Assembly (NCBI GenBank): GCA_022866585.1
Contig: JALHUP010000394.1
Coordinates: forward strand, 1 to 18,572
DNA: 18,572 nucleotides
Reading direction: 5' to 3'
Source: Candidatus Zixiibacteriota bacterium
GTDB taxonomy: Bacteria > Zixibacteria > MSB-5A5 > SM1-73
Part shown: one piece after another, positions 1 to 5,777 of the stretch
Position numbering within the stretch: position 1 is the first letter of the stretch
Layout of the letters: each line of letters starts with the position of its first letter
Notes under the pieces: model-generated
Database searches by the model: none
What the model saw: only the letters and a program-made list of their open reading frames with translations
What the model was told of the DNA's origin: nothing
Translations under genes and position numbers: made by a program

Positions 1-1
1 A

Positions 2-466
2 ACAGCCCAAGCCATAGCCAAGAAGGTTGGAATTGATAGAGTCCTTTCTGAGGTGCTACCCCAAGATAAAGTTAATGAGGTTAAAAAACTGCAAAAAGAA
101 GGAAAGGTGGTAGCTATGGTTGGTGACGGGATAAACGATGCCCCGGCTTTAGCCCAGGCGGATGTGGGAATCGCCATCGGAACGGGAACGGACGTCGCTA
201 TGGAAGCCTCGGACATAACTTTGATTAAAGGTGATCTTCAGGGTGTAGTTGCCGCTATCGAATTGAGCAAAAAGACCATCAAGACTATTAAGCAAAATCT
301 ATTCTGGGCATTTTTCTATAACATCCTCGGAATTCCCATTGCAGCTGGGATTCTTTATCCTTTCTTTGGAATTTTGCTGAATCCCATCATCGCCTCAGCC
401 GCTATGGCATTTAGTTCGGTGTCCGTGGTCTCAAATTCACTGCGATTAAGAAAGATGAGATTGTAG
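2..466 (+). CDS. copA: CopA-type copper-translocating P-type ATPase, C-terminal part (5' end outside window)
   Basis: Only the last ~154 codons are present; the reading frame is open from base 2 with no start. The visible part is the end of the P domain and the last membrane helices of a heavy-metal (P1B) ATPase. It contains the hinge motif [10 protein letters not shown], then [11 protein letters not shown] and the helix-8 region ending [13 protein letters not shown], which is typical of Cu(I) exporters. These pumps drive metal ions across the cytoplasmic membrane with ATP. The metal-binding N-terminus and the CPC motif are upstream and cannot be seen, so copper specificity rests on the family-typical tail and on the cupredoxin gene nearby. 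A second, diverged copy of this same tail lies at 2443-2499. The GTG at 53 is internal and not a start. Confidence 0.92.
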   Translation, partial: TAQAIAKKVGIDRVLSEVLPQDKVNEVKKLQKEGKVVAMVGDGINDAPALAQADVGIAIGTGTDVAMEASDITLIKGDLQGVVAAIELSKKTIKTIKQNLFWAFFYNILGIPIAAGILYPFFGILLNPIIASAAMAFSSVSVVSNSLRLRKMRL

Positions 467-514
467 TATTGTGTTTTAAACAATTTTGGATTTTTGGAGA
501 AATGAGAAAATATC

Positions 515-543
515 TTGACAAATTCTTTAGAGCAAGATATAAT
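515..543 (+). promoter_or_regulatory. Consensus sigma70-type promoter for the TIGR04255-HEPN cassette
   Basis: TTGACA at 515-520 and TATAAT at 538-543 are both perfect matches, separated by exactly 17 bases. Transcription would begin near 550 and give a ~90-nt leader before the gene at 642. It lies in the 175-bp gap after copA, so the cassette can be transcribed independently of the ATPase. Housekeeping-sigma promoters this perfect usually mean strong constitutive expression; that part is inference. Confidence 0.8.
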
Positions 544-641
544 GATTATGGATATAGAACATCGTATATTATTAAAGGCGACAACCTGTGGGAGACTTGT
601 GGAAAATATGATCTAAGATTGAAAAAGAGGGATTTAATTAA

Positions 642-1388
642 ATGGGCAAAAAATACAAAAACCCCCCAATAATCGAAGCAGTATGCGAGTTTCGATTCGA
701 GCCAGGTTCGCCTTGGGATATTACAGTGCCTGGCCTTGTTTATGAAAAAATAAGGGATAGCGGATTTCCTAAGAGACAGCCCATCAGAGATGTGGAGTTT
801 GGTGTTAGGCAATCAGCGGGCGGGGTTGAGCAAGAACTAAAAACCATAGACCGAATACGGTTCTTGCGTGAAGATGAGAAGGCTTTTGTTCAAGTGGGTC
901 CTGATCAATTAGCTGTCAACCATTTGAAGCCCTATCCCTCATGGGCAGAGTTTCAGCCTTTGATCATGAAGGGTTTTGGCGCTTATTTGGAGGTAGCAAG
1001 TCCCAAAAGTATTCAGAGGGTAGGATTACGATATATAAACCGCATTGAAATTCCCGGCACCAAGGTTAAAGTGGAAGATTATTTTGAATTTTATCCTTTT
1101 GTGGGGAACAAGCTGCCCCAGGAATTTGGTCCTTTCATTGTTGGCATCGAAGTTCCATATGAAGACTCAAGAGATATGCTTAGGTTACTGTTGACGAGTG
1201 TAAGAACTTCGTCCCCTAACACTATTGGTGTAGTGCTTGACCTCGATTATTTTCTTGCTAAACCGGGGGCAGTCGCACTTGATAAAATATCTGAGTGGAT
1301 AAATGTCGCACATGACCATGTGGAAGACGTATTTGAAGCCTGCATTACAGATCCATTAAGAAAGATTTTTGAAGAGGAAAAACCCTAA
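642..1388 (+). CDS. TIGR04255 family protein
   Basis: A 248-aa protein opening with PPIIEAVCEFRF (residues 8-19) followed by PWD, the hallmark start of the sporadically distributed TIGR04255 family. Its length fits the family. Later blocks include IQRVGLRYINRIEIP near the middle and an acidic C-terminus. I know of no established biochemical role; members are scattered across bacteria and often lie in accessory regions. No signal peptide or membrane segment is visible, so it is probably cytoplasmic. The ATG at 642 has an AGAGGGA ribosome site about 10 bases upstream and lies downstream of the consensus promoter at 515. The stop at 1386-1388 directly abuts the ATG of the next gene, so the two are a transcriptional unit. 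Confidence 0.85.
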   Translation: MGKKYKNPPIIEAVCEFRFEPGSPWDITVPGLVYEKIRDSGFPKRQPIRDVEFGVRQSAGGVEQELKTIDRIRFLREDEKAFVQVGPDQLAVNHLKPYPSWAEFQPLIMKGFGAYLEVASPKSIQRVGLRYINRIEIPGTKVKVEDYFEFYPFVGNKLPQEFGPFIVGIEVPYEDSRDMLRLLLTSVRTSSPNTIGVVLDLDYFLAKPGAVALDKISEWINVAHDHVEDVFEACITDPLRKIFEEEKP

Positions 1389-1934
1389 ATGCCTTCTATA
1401 GAAAACTACACCGAACAAGTGGGAATAGATTTACCAAAGGCAGTATCCTTATTGCTTAACAAACCCGAGTATTTGTTTAAGTCCCAAAAGGATCAAGTCG
1501 ATATTCTAATCAAAAGGTTTCCTTTGGGAAACAATCCAATATCTCCAGAGGTAGCCGAAGTTCAGCAAGAGTGGAGTAACGTAGGAGCCGATACCGTGCC
1601 TCCCAACTTCAGCCTACAAGCGCTAGAGCGTGAATACGTTTTTAAGGATCGTGACCAAGTCATCAGCTTTCTTGAGAACCATCCATTTCTCGTTCCATTG
1701 TTACTGGAGGCATATAGCAGGATAGACACGTTCTTCCCTGAATATCCGCAGGTTCTTCTTGAAGTCGTCACCGACCCCGAAGTTCCTGACGATGCCCAGC
1801 TAGTAGCATCTATAAGAGTTAATCTTTCCCCAGATGAAGCTCTTGAGAGACTGGATTCCTTCGATAGAGAATGGTGGTTACAGTCTATGGATAGGGCTAA
1901 GGGTGAATTATGCATAGATGTGGAGTTTCTATGA
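1389..1934 (+). CDS. Hypothetical protein between TIGR04255 and HEPN genes
   Basis: A 181-aa protein that I do not recognise as a named family. The sequence is well-behaved globular protein: a helical N-terminal half, then blocks such as ENHPFLVPLLLEAYSRI and FPEYPQVLLEVVTDPE, and an acidic C-terminus with EWWLQSM. There are no transmembrane segments, signal peptide or nucleotide-binding motif. It begins immediately after the TIGR04255 stop and its own stop overlaps the HEPN start (ATGA at 1931-1934), which is strong evidence for translational coupling in a three-gene unit. The FFPEYPQVLLEVVTDPE block alternates like beta strands. A role as partner or antidote of the HEPN protein is possible but purely inferred from position. 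Confidence 0.7.
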   Translation: MPSIENYTEQVGIDLPKAVSLLLNKPEYLFKSQKDQVDILIKRFPLGNNPISPEVAEVQQEWSNVGADTVPPNFSLQALEREYVFKDRDQVISFLENHPFLVPLLLEAYSRIDTFFPEYPQVLLEVVTDPEVPDDAQLVASIRVNLSPDEALERLDSFDREWWLQSMDRAKGELCIDVEFL

Positions 1935-2305
1935 ACTTTAATTGGTCTGAGTATTTAACTTTGGCTCAAGAACTTGCAGGAAGAGTCGCCGGTTCAAGTC
2001 AAGAGGCCAAGTTGCGTTCTGCAATAAGCCGGGCGTATTATGGAGCCTTCTGCTCAACAAAAAACTACCTCATTAAACAAGGTCATGAAATCCCAAAGAC
2101 TGGTGAAGCTCATAAGGTCGTTCGGGAGATATTTATCAATAAAAAGGACCTGTTGTCTAAGCAGATTGAGAGTAATTTGGATAGATTACGCAAAGATAGA
2201 AATGATGCTGACTACGAGGATCAATTTCCGGGGGCGCTTAACGAAAAAACTGCGCTGGATTTGTCTCGGGCTCAGAAAGTCCTCAACGATTTGGCAAAAT
2301 GTTGA
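1931..2305 (+). CDS. HEPN domain-containing protein
   Basis: A 124-aa all-helical protein. LRSAISRAYYGAFCS in the first third and RLRKDRNDADYED in the last third are the two signature blocks of HEPN domains (the SxAYYA-type helix and the R-x-x-ADY block). HEPN proteins are commonly RNase toxins or RNA-binding partners in toxin-antitoxin and defence systems, using an R-x4-6-H motif. Here the position usually taken by the catalytic His is in the DADYE context and no His is present, so RNase activity is uncertain. I chose the ATG at 1931 because GGAG sits 6 bases upstream and the start overlaps the previous stop; the in-frame ATG at 1910 lies well inside the previous gene. It is the last gene of the cassette. 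Confidence 0.8.
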   Translation: MNFNWSEYLTLAQELAGRVAGSSQEAKLRSAISRAYYGAFCSTKNYLIKQGHEIPKTGEAHKVVREIFINKKDLLSKQIESNLDRLRKDRNDADYEDQFPGALNEKTALDLSRAQKVLNDLAKC

Positions 2306-2442
2306 ACTGCCAAACTTTGTCAACTATCGGCTACCTCATGTAGCAGAAGTTTATAGATTCCTCCTTGTTTCCCGTTAATGTTCTCCCCTAACAACTCAAT
2401 TTGGAGGTTGTTTAACAATCTAACTGGTATAACTATCAAAAA

Positions 2443-2499
2443 AGTAGCGTGGCGGTTGCGAATTCATTAAGATTACAAAGATTTAAATTTACACGGTAA
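2443..2499 (+). pseudogene. Remnant of a second copA C-terminus
   Basis: In frame and ending at TAA 2497-2499, these codons read SSVAVANSLRLQRFKFTR. This is the family-typical last segment of CopA ATPases, matching [17 protein letters not shown] at the end of the copA gene at 466 apart from one lost codon. The frame upstream of 2443 shows no ATPase homology, so the body is missing. The two tails differ at most third positions, so this is a diverged homologue rather than a fresh duplication. It stops 18 bases before the cupredoxin ATG, the place where a copA gene would be expected to end. Confidence 0.75.
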
Positions 2500-2517
2500 A
2501 GTGGAGAAAGATACATA

Positions 2518-2889
2518 ATGACAGAAATTTTGGTTACAATCTTCGGCGTTTTGCTTATCATTTTGGTAAACTGGTATTTTTTCTTTTCGAAAAGGAAAAC
2601 GATCAAGGCGAAGGTTGAGTCTGCCGGAATTCAGGAGATAAGCGTGATGGTCAAGGGTGGCTACTCGCCGGATGTGATAGTGGTCAAGAGAGGCATTCCG
2701 GTAAGAATCAATTTTTATCGTGACGAGACTGATGACTGTTCGGATACTATCGTGTTTGGCGATTTCAAAATAAGGAAACCCTTGCCCGCCTTTCAAACCA
2801 CTCCCATAGAGTTCACCCCAGAGAAACCCGGCGAATATACCTTCACCTGTGGAATGGGAATGATGAGAGGAAAGTTAATTGTGGAATAG
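2518..2889 (+). CDS. Membrane-anchored cupredoxin-domain protein (copper handling)
   Basis: A 123-aa protein with one N-terminal membrane helix (about residues 4-23) followed by KRK and a ~90-residue domain with the cupredoxin pattern. That pattern includes KGGYSPDVIVVKRGIPVRI, DCSDTIVFGDF, and the C-terminal PGEYTFTCGMGMMRGKL loop. Such proteins accompany CopA pumps and probably bind copper on the outer face of the membrane. The protein contains no histidine at all, so a classical type-1 His2-Cys-Met site is impossible. Cys111 with Met113, Met115 and Met116, possibly with Cys74, would suit Cu(I). GGAGA 10 bases upstream supports the ATG at 2518. It follows the copA remnant by 18 bases. Confidence 0.85.
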   Translation: MTEILVTIFGVLLIILVNWYFFFSKRKTIKAKVESAGIQEISVMVKGGYSPDVIVVKRGIPVRINFYRDETDDCSDTIVFGDFKIRKPLPAFQTTPIEFTPEKPGEYTFTCGMGMMRGKLIVE

Positions 2890-2920
2890 TGGTGATGTTC
2901 TCTGCTAAGAATCTTTTGTT

Positions 2921-3076
2921 CCGTCAGGAGCTTCTCCTGACGGGTAGTGCGTCAGGTTTGAAGGACCTGACACAACGATACCAATTTGAGGAATGATACC
3001 ACTCCCCAAAGCGCGTAGGCAAGCCTTTATGGCTTGTCCGCAGGATCTTGAGACCAGCCCCGCCTCTGGCGGGGCT
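2921..3076 (+). repeat. Cluster of short perfect palindromes (REP-like) in the 2890-3208 intergenic stretch
   Basis: Four hairpins follow each other in a stretch with no gene. 2921-2943 has a perfect 10-bp stem (CCGTCAGGAG) and a 3-nt loop. 2951-2971 has a 7-bp stem (GTCAGGT) and a 7-nt loop. 3018-3038 has an 8-bp stem including one G-U pair around CAAGCC. 3056-3076 has a perfect 9-bp stem (AGCCCCGCC) with a TCT loop. The first two share the core GTCAGG. The first may terminate the cupredoxin transcript, though no T-run follows. I see nothing else convincing between 2890 and 3208. Confidence 0.7.
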
Positions 3077-3208
3077 ACGCTACACAAATCCAAAATATTC
3101 TGAAGATTTTGTTCTATATTGAAATTAGTTCTTGCCATCCCGCATGAAATATTTATATTTTATTTTCGTATGAATTTTAAGTAGACAAAAGAAATAGTTA
3201 CAAACTCT

Positions 3209-3282
3209 GCGCCCATAGCTCAACTGGATAGAGCGACTGCCTACGGAGCAGAAGGTTGGGGGTTCAAATCCCTCTGGGCGTA
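3209..3282 (+). tRNA. tRNA-Arg (anticodon ACG)
   Basis: A full cloverleaf can be drawn. The acceptor stem is 3209-3215 with 3275-3281 (one G-U), and the D arm is GCTC/GAGC around a 9-nt loop. The anticodon stem is 3236-3240 with 3248-3252 (the outermost A-A is unpaired), with loop CTACGGA and anticodon ACG. The T arm is GGGGG/CCCTC around TTCAAAT, and the discriminator A is at 3282. CCA is not encoded. A strong terminator follows within 10 bases. Confidence 0.95.
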
Positions 3283-3291
3283 GTGAAGTTA

Positions 3292-3322
3292 AAGAAAGTC
3301 CCGCCAGAGGCGGGGCTTTCTT
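3292..3322. terminator. Bidirectional rho-independent terminator after the tRNA
   Basis: A 14-bp stem with one G-U pair and an AGA loop: 3292-3305 pairs with 3309-3322. The base of the stem is AAGAAAG on the left and CTTTCTT on the right, so a T-rich tract follows the GC-rich core on either strand. It separates the tRNA from the gas vesicle region. Its core CCCGCC-AGA-GGCGGG is nearly the reverse complement of the palindrome at 3056-3076. Confidence 0.85.
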
Positions 3323-3664
3323 GTTTGTCCAAATCTGGATTTATAGGAGAGGGGAAAATAGCAAACGAAGACCCGTCTGGGCTCCCGACTGGCAGATGGC
3401 GTTAGCCTTTGGTTGGACTTAGAATCTATTAAGCAGAGAGAAAACTCACAAAAATCTCCACTTTTTTTTGCAATTGTGAAAAAAATTTTTGAAATTTTAT
3501 TAAGCTTGCTTTAGATATTTTAATTTCTGCCGATACAAAAAAAGCAACACGTCCCCACAAAAAAGCAACACGTCCCCACAAGCAATTACAAGGCAGTCGG
3601 AATCAAAAGTATTCACTGAGATAAAATTTTTTTCAACTGATTCGGGAAATAAAGGGGACGGCAA
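3323..3664. other. AT-rich gene-free stretch upstream of the gas vesicle cluster
   Basis: No convincing gene is seen on either strand. It contains a 21-bp tandem repeat (described separately), long A/T runs at 3460-3500, and a GGGGACG motif at 3654-3660 that is inverted relative to the CGTCCCC in the repeats. A weak possible promoter is TTGAAA at 3489-3494, a 17-base gap, then TAGATA at 3512-3517. It would be the natural place for the promoter of the gas vesicle operon, but I cannot identify it with confidence. Confidence 0.5.
3537..3579 (+). repeat. Two-copy 21-bp tandem repeat with GTCCCC motif
   Basis: The unit GCAACACGTCCCCACAAAAA (then one further A) starts at 3544 and again at 3565 with the same sequence through CGTCCCCAC. 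Read on the other strand it is GTGGGGACGTGTTGC followed by T-run. A GGGGACG copy in the opposite orientation lies at 3654-3660. The arrangement resembles the GGGGACGT-type end motifs often found around REP-associated Y1 transposases, but no transposase is present here. Confidence 0.7.
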
Positions 3665-4072
3665 GTGCTTCAGACTAATCCGCACAGAGTAGTCCTGGAT
3701 GACCCTCAGGATAAAATTTGGTTTTTAAGTAGGATTTTAGATTCAAAAAGACCAGATCTCTTAGTCCCCAAATTAAATTCTTCAAAAGCAATCACAATTA
3801 GAATACTTCAAAACATAAGAGGCAACCAGCCCTCCTTACCGATATTTATCTACTTCAATTCAGTAACTGAGCAGTTTGAAAGTCAAGGTGTCAAAGGGAG
3901 GGCTTGGTCTTTTTTCGAAAAGCAGATAGGGCACAGAGCCTTTGTCTTAAGATCAGAAGATCAATTATTAGGTCGGATGAAAAAATTGTCGCTCCCAGAG
4001 GGGGGCTCCGTGAACAATATAGAAAATATGGGTGCCTCCTCTCGGATCTCTCAAAAAAGTGAAAGGAGGTGA
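3665..4072 (+). CDS. Hypothetical protein immediately upstream of gvpA
   Basis: A 135-aa open frame from GTG at 3665 (GGGGA about 7 bases upstream) to TGA at 4070-4072. I do not recognise a family with confidence. The middle part, with RPDLL, ILQNIRGNQPSLPIFIYFN and later GHRAFVLRSEDQLLGRMKKL, has the alternating helix-strand pattern of a receiver-like fold. The phosphoacceptor Asp is not convincing, so a degenerate receiver is only a possibility. The last ~25 residues are low-complexity (Ser, Arg, Lys) and probably unstructured. Its stop codon sits inside the gvpA ribosome site, six bases before the gvpA ATG. Ribosomes finishing this frame could therefore affect gvpA translation. It could also be a decayed gene whose remnant forms the gvpA leader. 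Confidence 0.5.
   Translation: MLQTNPHRVVLDDPQDKIWFLSRILDSKRPDLLVPKLNSSKAITIRILQNIRGNQPSLPIFIYFNSVTEQFESQGVKGRAWSFFEKQIGHRAFVLRSEDQLLGRMKKLSLPEGGSVNNIENMGASSRISQKSERR
4035..4069 (+). promoter_or_regulatory. gvpA ribosome-binding site with a potential sequestering hairpin
   Basis: AAGGAGGTGA at 4063-4072 is a near-perfect match to the 16S rRNA 3' end, about 7 bases before the gvpA ATG. CCTCCT at 4035-4040 can pair with AGGAGG at 4064-4069, with further T-A and C-G pairs inside after one mismatch, closing a ~20-nt loop. In this model the ribosome site would be hidden unless the upstream frame (ending at 4072) is being translated. The pairing is seen; the regulation is inferred. Confidence 0.4.
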
Positions 4073-4078
4073 AAAAAC

Positions 4079-4291
4079 ATGGCAGTAGAAAAAACAAATG
4101 CCTCTTCCAGCTTAGTGGAAGTGATCGACAGAATCCTGGATAAGGGTATCGTCATCGATGCCTGGGCCAGGCTCTCCCTGGTAGGGATCGAGCTTCTGGC
4201 GGTCGAGGCCAGAGTGGTATGCGCCGGAGTTGAGACCTTCTTGAAGTATGCTGAGGCTATCGGTCTTACTCCCACCGCAGCTACAGCTTAA
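4079..4291 (+). CDS. gvpA: Gas vesicle structural protein GvpA
   Basis: A 70-aa protein with the diagnostic GvpA core: [38 protein letters not shown], then a helix [14 protein letters not shown]. GvpA polymerises into the ribbed wall of the gas vesicle; the beta hairpin (roughly residues 22-50) lines the hydrophobic inner face. Length is typical and no extra GvpA-like copy (GvpJ, M or S) is seen in the window. An unusual Cys at about residue 48 (RVVCAGVET) replaces the more usual small or aliphatic residue. The start is fixed by the very strong AAGGAGGTGA site. It is followed by a 142-nt gap with a stable hairpin at 4340-4358, which may help keep gvpA mRNA in excess over downstream genes. Confidence 0.97.
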   Translation: MAVEKTNASSSLVEVIDRILDKGIVIDAWARLSLVGIELLAVEARVVCAGVETFLKYAEAIGLTPTAATA

Positions 4292-4339
4292 GATCTGTTG
4301 CCGTAGGGTCAGGGGGAATTTTTGCCGAGGTATCCTAAA

Positions 4340-4358
4340 GTCCCGCATTCTGCGGGGC
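4340..4358 (+). repeat. Stable hairpin downstream of gvpA
   Basis: An 8-bp stem (4340-4347 with 4351-4358, one G-U) around a TTC loop, core CCCGCA-TTC-TGCGGG. No T-run follows, so it is not a classical terminator. It could stabilise or delimit a gvpA transcript, or simply belong to the CCCGCC-type palindrome family found at 3056, 3300 and 5691. Confidence 0.5.
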
Positions 4359-4433
4359 AAAGCATATCTCGCCAAAGGTTCTTCCTAACAATAAGGATTC
4401 ATCCCGAAGGAAGGGACACAGGTAAGGAAGGAA

Positions 4434-5615
4434 ATGAGCACGGTTGAGCAAATAAGAAATGTGGCGCAGGATCTAATTGCCTCCTACGATGCCCGAGTAG
4501 ATGCGACAGGAACTTTGATAGACGACACCTATCAAATTCTGGAGGATTTTAAAAACAAAAGAGTCAAGCTGAGCGCGGAATTAAAAGAAACCCTGGCTAA
4601 AAGAGAATCCTTGAGAAAAAAGGATTTCGATAGAATGACCAACGGGATTCTCTTAAATCAGGAAGAGAAAGAAAAAGAGGTCAAAGAAAGCTTAAAGAAT
4701 TTTATTAAAGAGCAAAAAAAACAAGCCGGTGAATTAAAAGATGCTGTGATCAAAGGCGAAGGTGAAAGAACAAAAAAAGCTCAAATGGAGATAGAGAAAG
4801 GGATAGCTGAAATAAAAGGATTATTAAAAGATTTTTGTGAACAGCAGGAAGAGCTAACCGACCGGTTAAGAAAACTTTTGACCAAAGGGAATGATTTGAA
4901 AATAAGGGATTTCAAGGATATGATACAAAACCTATCCACGGGATCCTCGAATTTGAGTCCTATGGACAAATTTGGACAAACCTTAACTAAAGCAAAGGAG
5001 GTGAAAAAGATGGGATTATCAGACGTGGTAACTGATATTCATAACTTGACCCAGGATATGGCTGCCTCTCACGCTGACAGAGCGACCTCTCATGCTGACA
5101 GGGTTGCCTCTATTGAAGCACTATCAAACGAGACCAAGGAGATAATTAACACATTCCAGAATGAACACGCAGAAAGAAAAGAAGAAGTTAATACGATGTT
5201 GGAAAGCTTCACGGAGGGTCTCCATAAAGAAGTTCATCAGTTCATGAAGGGGGTTCATCAATTCATGAAAGGTCTCCATTCGGAAAATGCTCAAAAGAGA
5301 GTGGAGGTCAACGACCTGTTGGCAAGCTTTCAGGAACATATGAAAGATGTTCGTAAAGAGAATGCACAAAGAGGAAGAGAAGTCCACAAGCTCCTGGAAG
5401 GGATCCAGAAGGAAATGGAAGGTTTTCAGAAAGAGAATAAGCTAAGGCACAACGAGGTTGGCAGGCTGGTCGAGGCGGTGAAAGAGATGTGGTCAACTGT
5501 GGCCAGAGCAAAAGGTGGTGCAAAAAAGGTAAGGGCTTGCAGTTGGGCACAGACTAAGGAGACAAAGCCAGCCAGAAGGGCAAAAGGGAAGTCAAAAAAA
5601 GTGCGAAGCCTCTAA
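4434..5615 (+). CDS. Coiled-coil, GvpC-like gas vesicle accessory protein (two-part)
   Basis: A 393-aa, highly charged, almost wholly helical protein without membrane segments. The N-terminal half (1-192) is a long coiled coil rich in Lys and Glu. The C-terminal half (193-393) holds degenerate repeats of exactly 25 residues starting at N285, N310 and N335 (pattern NAQxRxEVxxLL...QKEM...KE), plus a related unit at H245. There is also a 7-residue duplication, VHQFMKG twice. The last ~35 residues are basic (Lys/Arg-rich). Repeated amphipathic helices next to gvpA suggest an external strengthening protein like GvpC; this is an analogy, as the repeats do not match the 33-residue cyanobacterial ones I know. 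TAAGGAAGGA supports the ATG at 4434. A second strong start lies inside at 5010. Confidence 0.75.
   Translation: MSTVEQIRNVAQDLIASYDARVDATGTLIDDTYQILEDFKNKRVKLSAELKETLAKRESLRKKDFDRMTNGILLNQEEKEKEVKESLKNFIKEQKKQAGELKDAVIKGEGERTKKAQMEIEKGIAEIKGLLKDFCEQQEELTDRLRKLLTKGNDLKIRDFKDMIQNLSTGSSNLSPMDKFGQTLTKAKEVKKMGLSDVVTDIHNLTQDMAASHADRATSHADRVASIEALSNETKEIINTFQNEHAERKEEVNTMLESFTEGLHKEVHQFMKGVHQFMKGLHSENAQKRVEVNDLLASFQEHMKDVRKENAQRGREVHKLLEGIQKEMEGFQKENKLRHNEVGRLVEAVKEMWSTVARAKGGAKKVRACSWAQTKETKPARRAKGKSKKVRSL
4995..5012 (+). promoter_or_regulatory. Internal ribosome site and in-frame ATG (second start)
   Basis: AAAGGAGGTGA at 4994-5004 followed by AAAAG and an in-frame ATG at 5010 reproduces the gvpA start region almost exactly. 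It falls at Met193, the boundary between the coiled-coil half and the repeat half. Initiation here would give a separate 201-aa protein made only of the GvpC-like repeats and basic tail. Alternatively it is the scar of a fusion between two once-separate genes. Confidence 0.65.
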
Positions 5616-5635
5616 ACGAGGTGATTTTTAAAAGG

Positions 5636-5729
5636 GATTACCACCGATTAGTCGGTTAAATGGTCTGCTGGGGACGTCAGGCCAAACTTCCCCGCCTACG
5701 GCGGGATTTTCAACTAATCGGTGGTAATC
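5636..5729. repeat. 94-bp element with 17-bp perfect terminal inverted repeats
   Basis: The first 17 bases, 5636-5652 (GATTACCACCGATTAGT), are exactly complementary to 5713-5729. The 60-bp interior contains a second perfect hairpin (CCCGCC-TAC-GGCGGG, 5691-5705) and a GGGGACGT motif at 5670-5677. It may be a miniature non-autonomous element or a large RNA stem separating the 393-aa gene from the next one. No clear target-site duplication is seen. It lies wholly upstream of the preferred start of the zinc-finger gene. Confidence 0.7.
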
Positions 5730-5777
5730 TCAGTCTCCGGTAAAGATTCCCATTTGGAAGGCAGGGTGATATACATA

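Noticed and set aside
469..672. 67-codon open frame after copA
   Set aside because: It contains the perfect consensus promoter, overlaps the start of the TIGR04255 gene, and its sequence matches nothing I recognise.
2040..2378. Overlapping plus-strand frame within and beyond the HEPN gene
   Set aside because: Shadow of the HEPN gene in another frame; the product is Arg/Leu-rich with no recognisable pattern.
2391..2413. Imperfect inverted repeat (AACAACTC ... GAGGTTGTT) after the HEPN gene
   Set aside because: The stem is interrupted and no T-run follows, so it is too weak to call a terminator.
3537..3579. CRISPR-like repeat
   Set aside because: Only two directly adjacent copies with no spacers between them and no cas genes.
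3500..3685. Minus-strand frame across the 21-bp repeats
   Set aside because: The product only reflects the tandem repeat (CGDVLLF twice) and has no ribosome site.
5721..5777. Upstream GTG start for the zinc-finger protein
   Set aside because: It lies inside the right arm of the inverted repeat, adds residues unrelated to the zinc motifs, and the ATG at 5778 has a good ribosome site.
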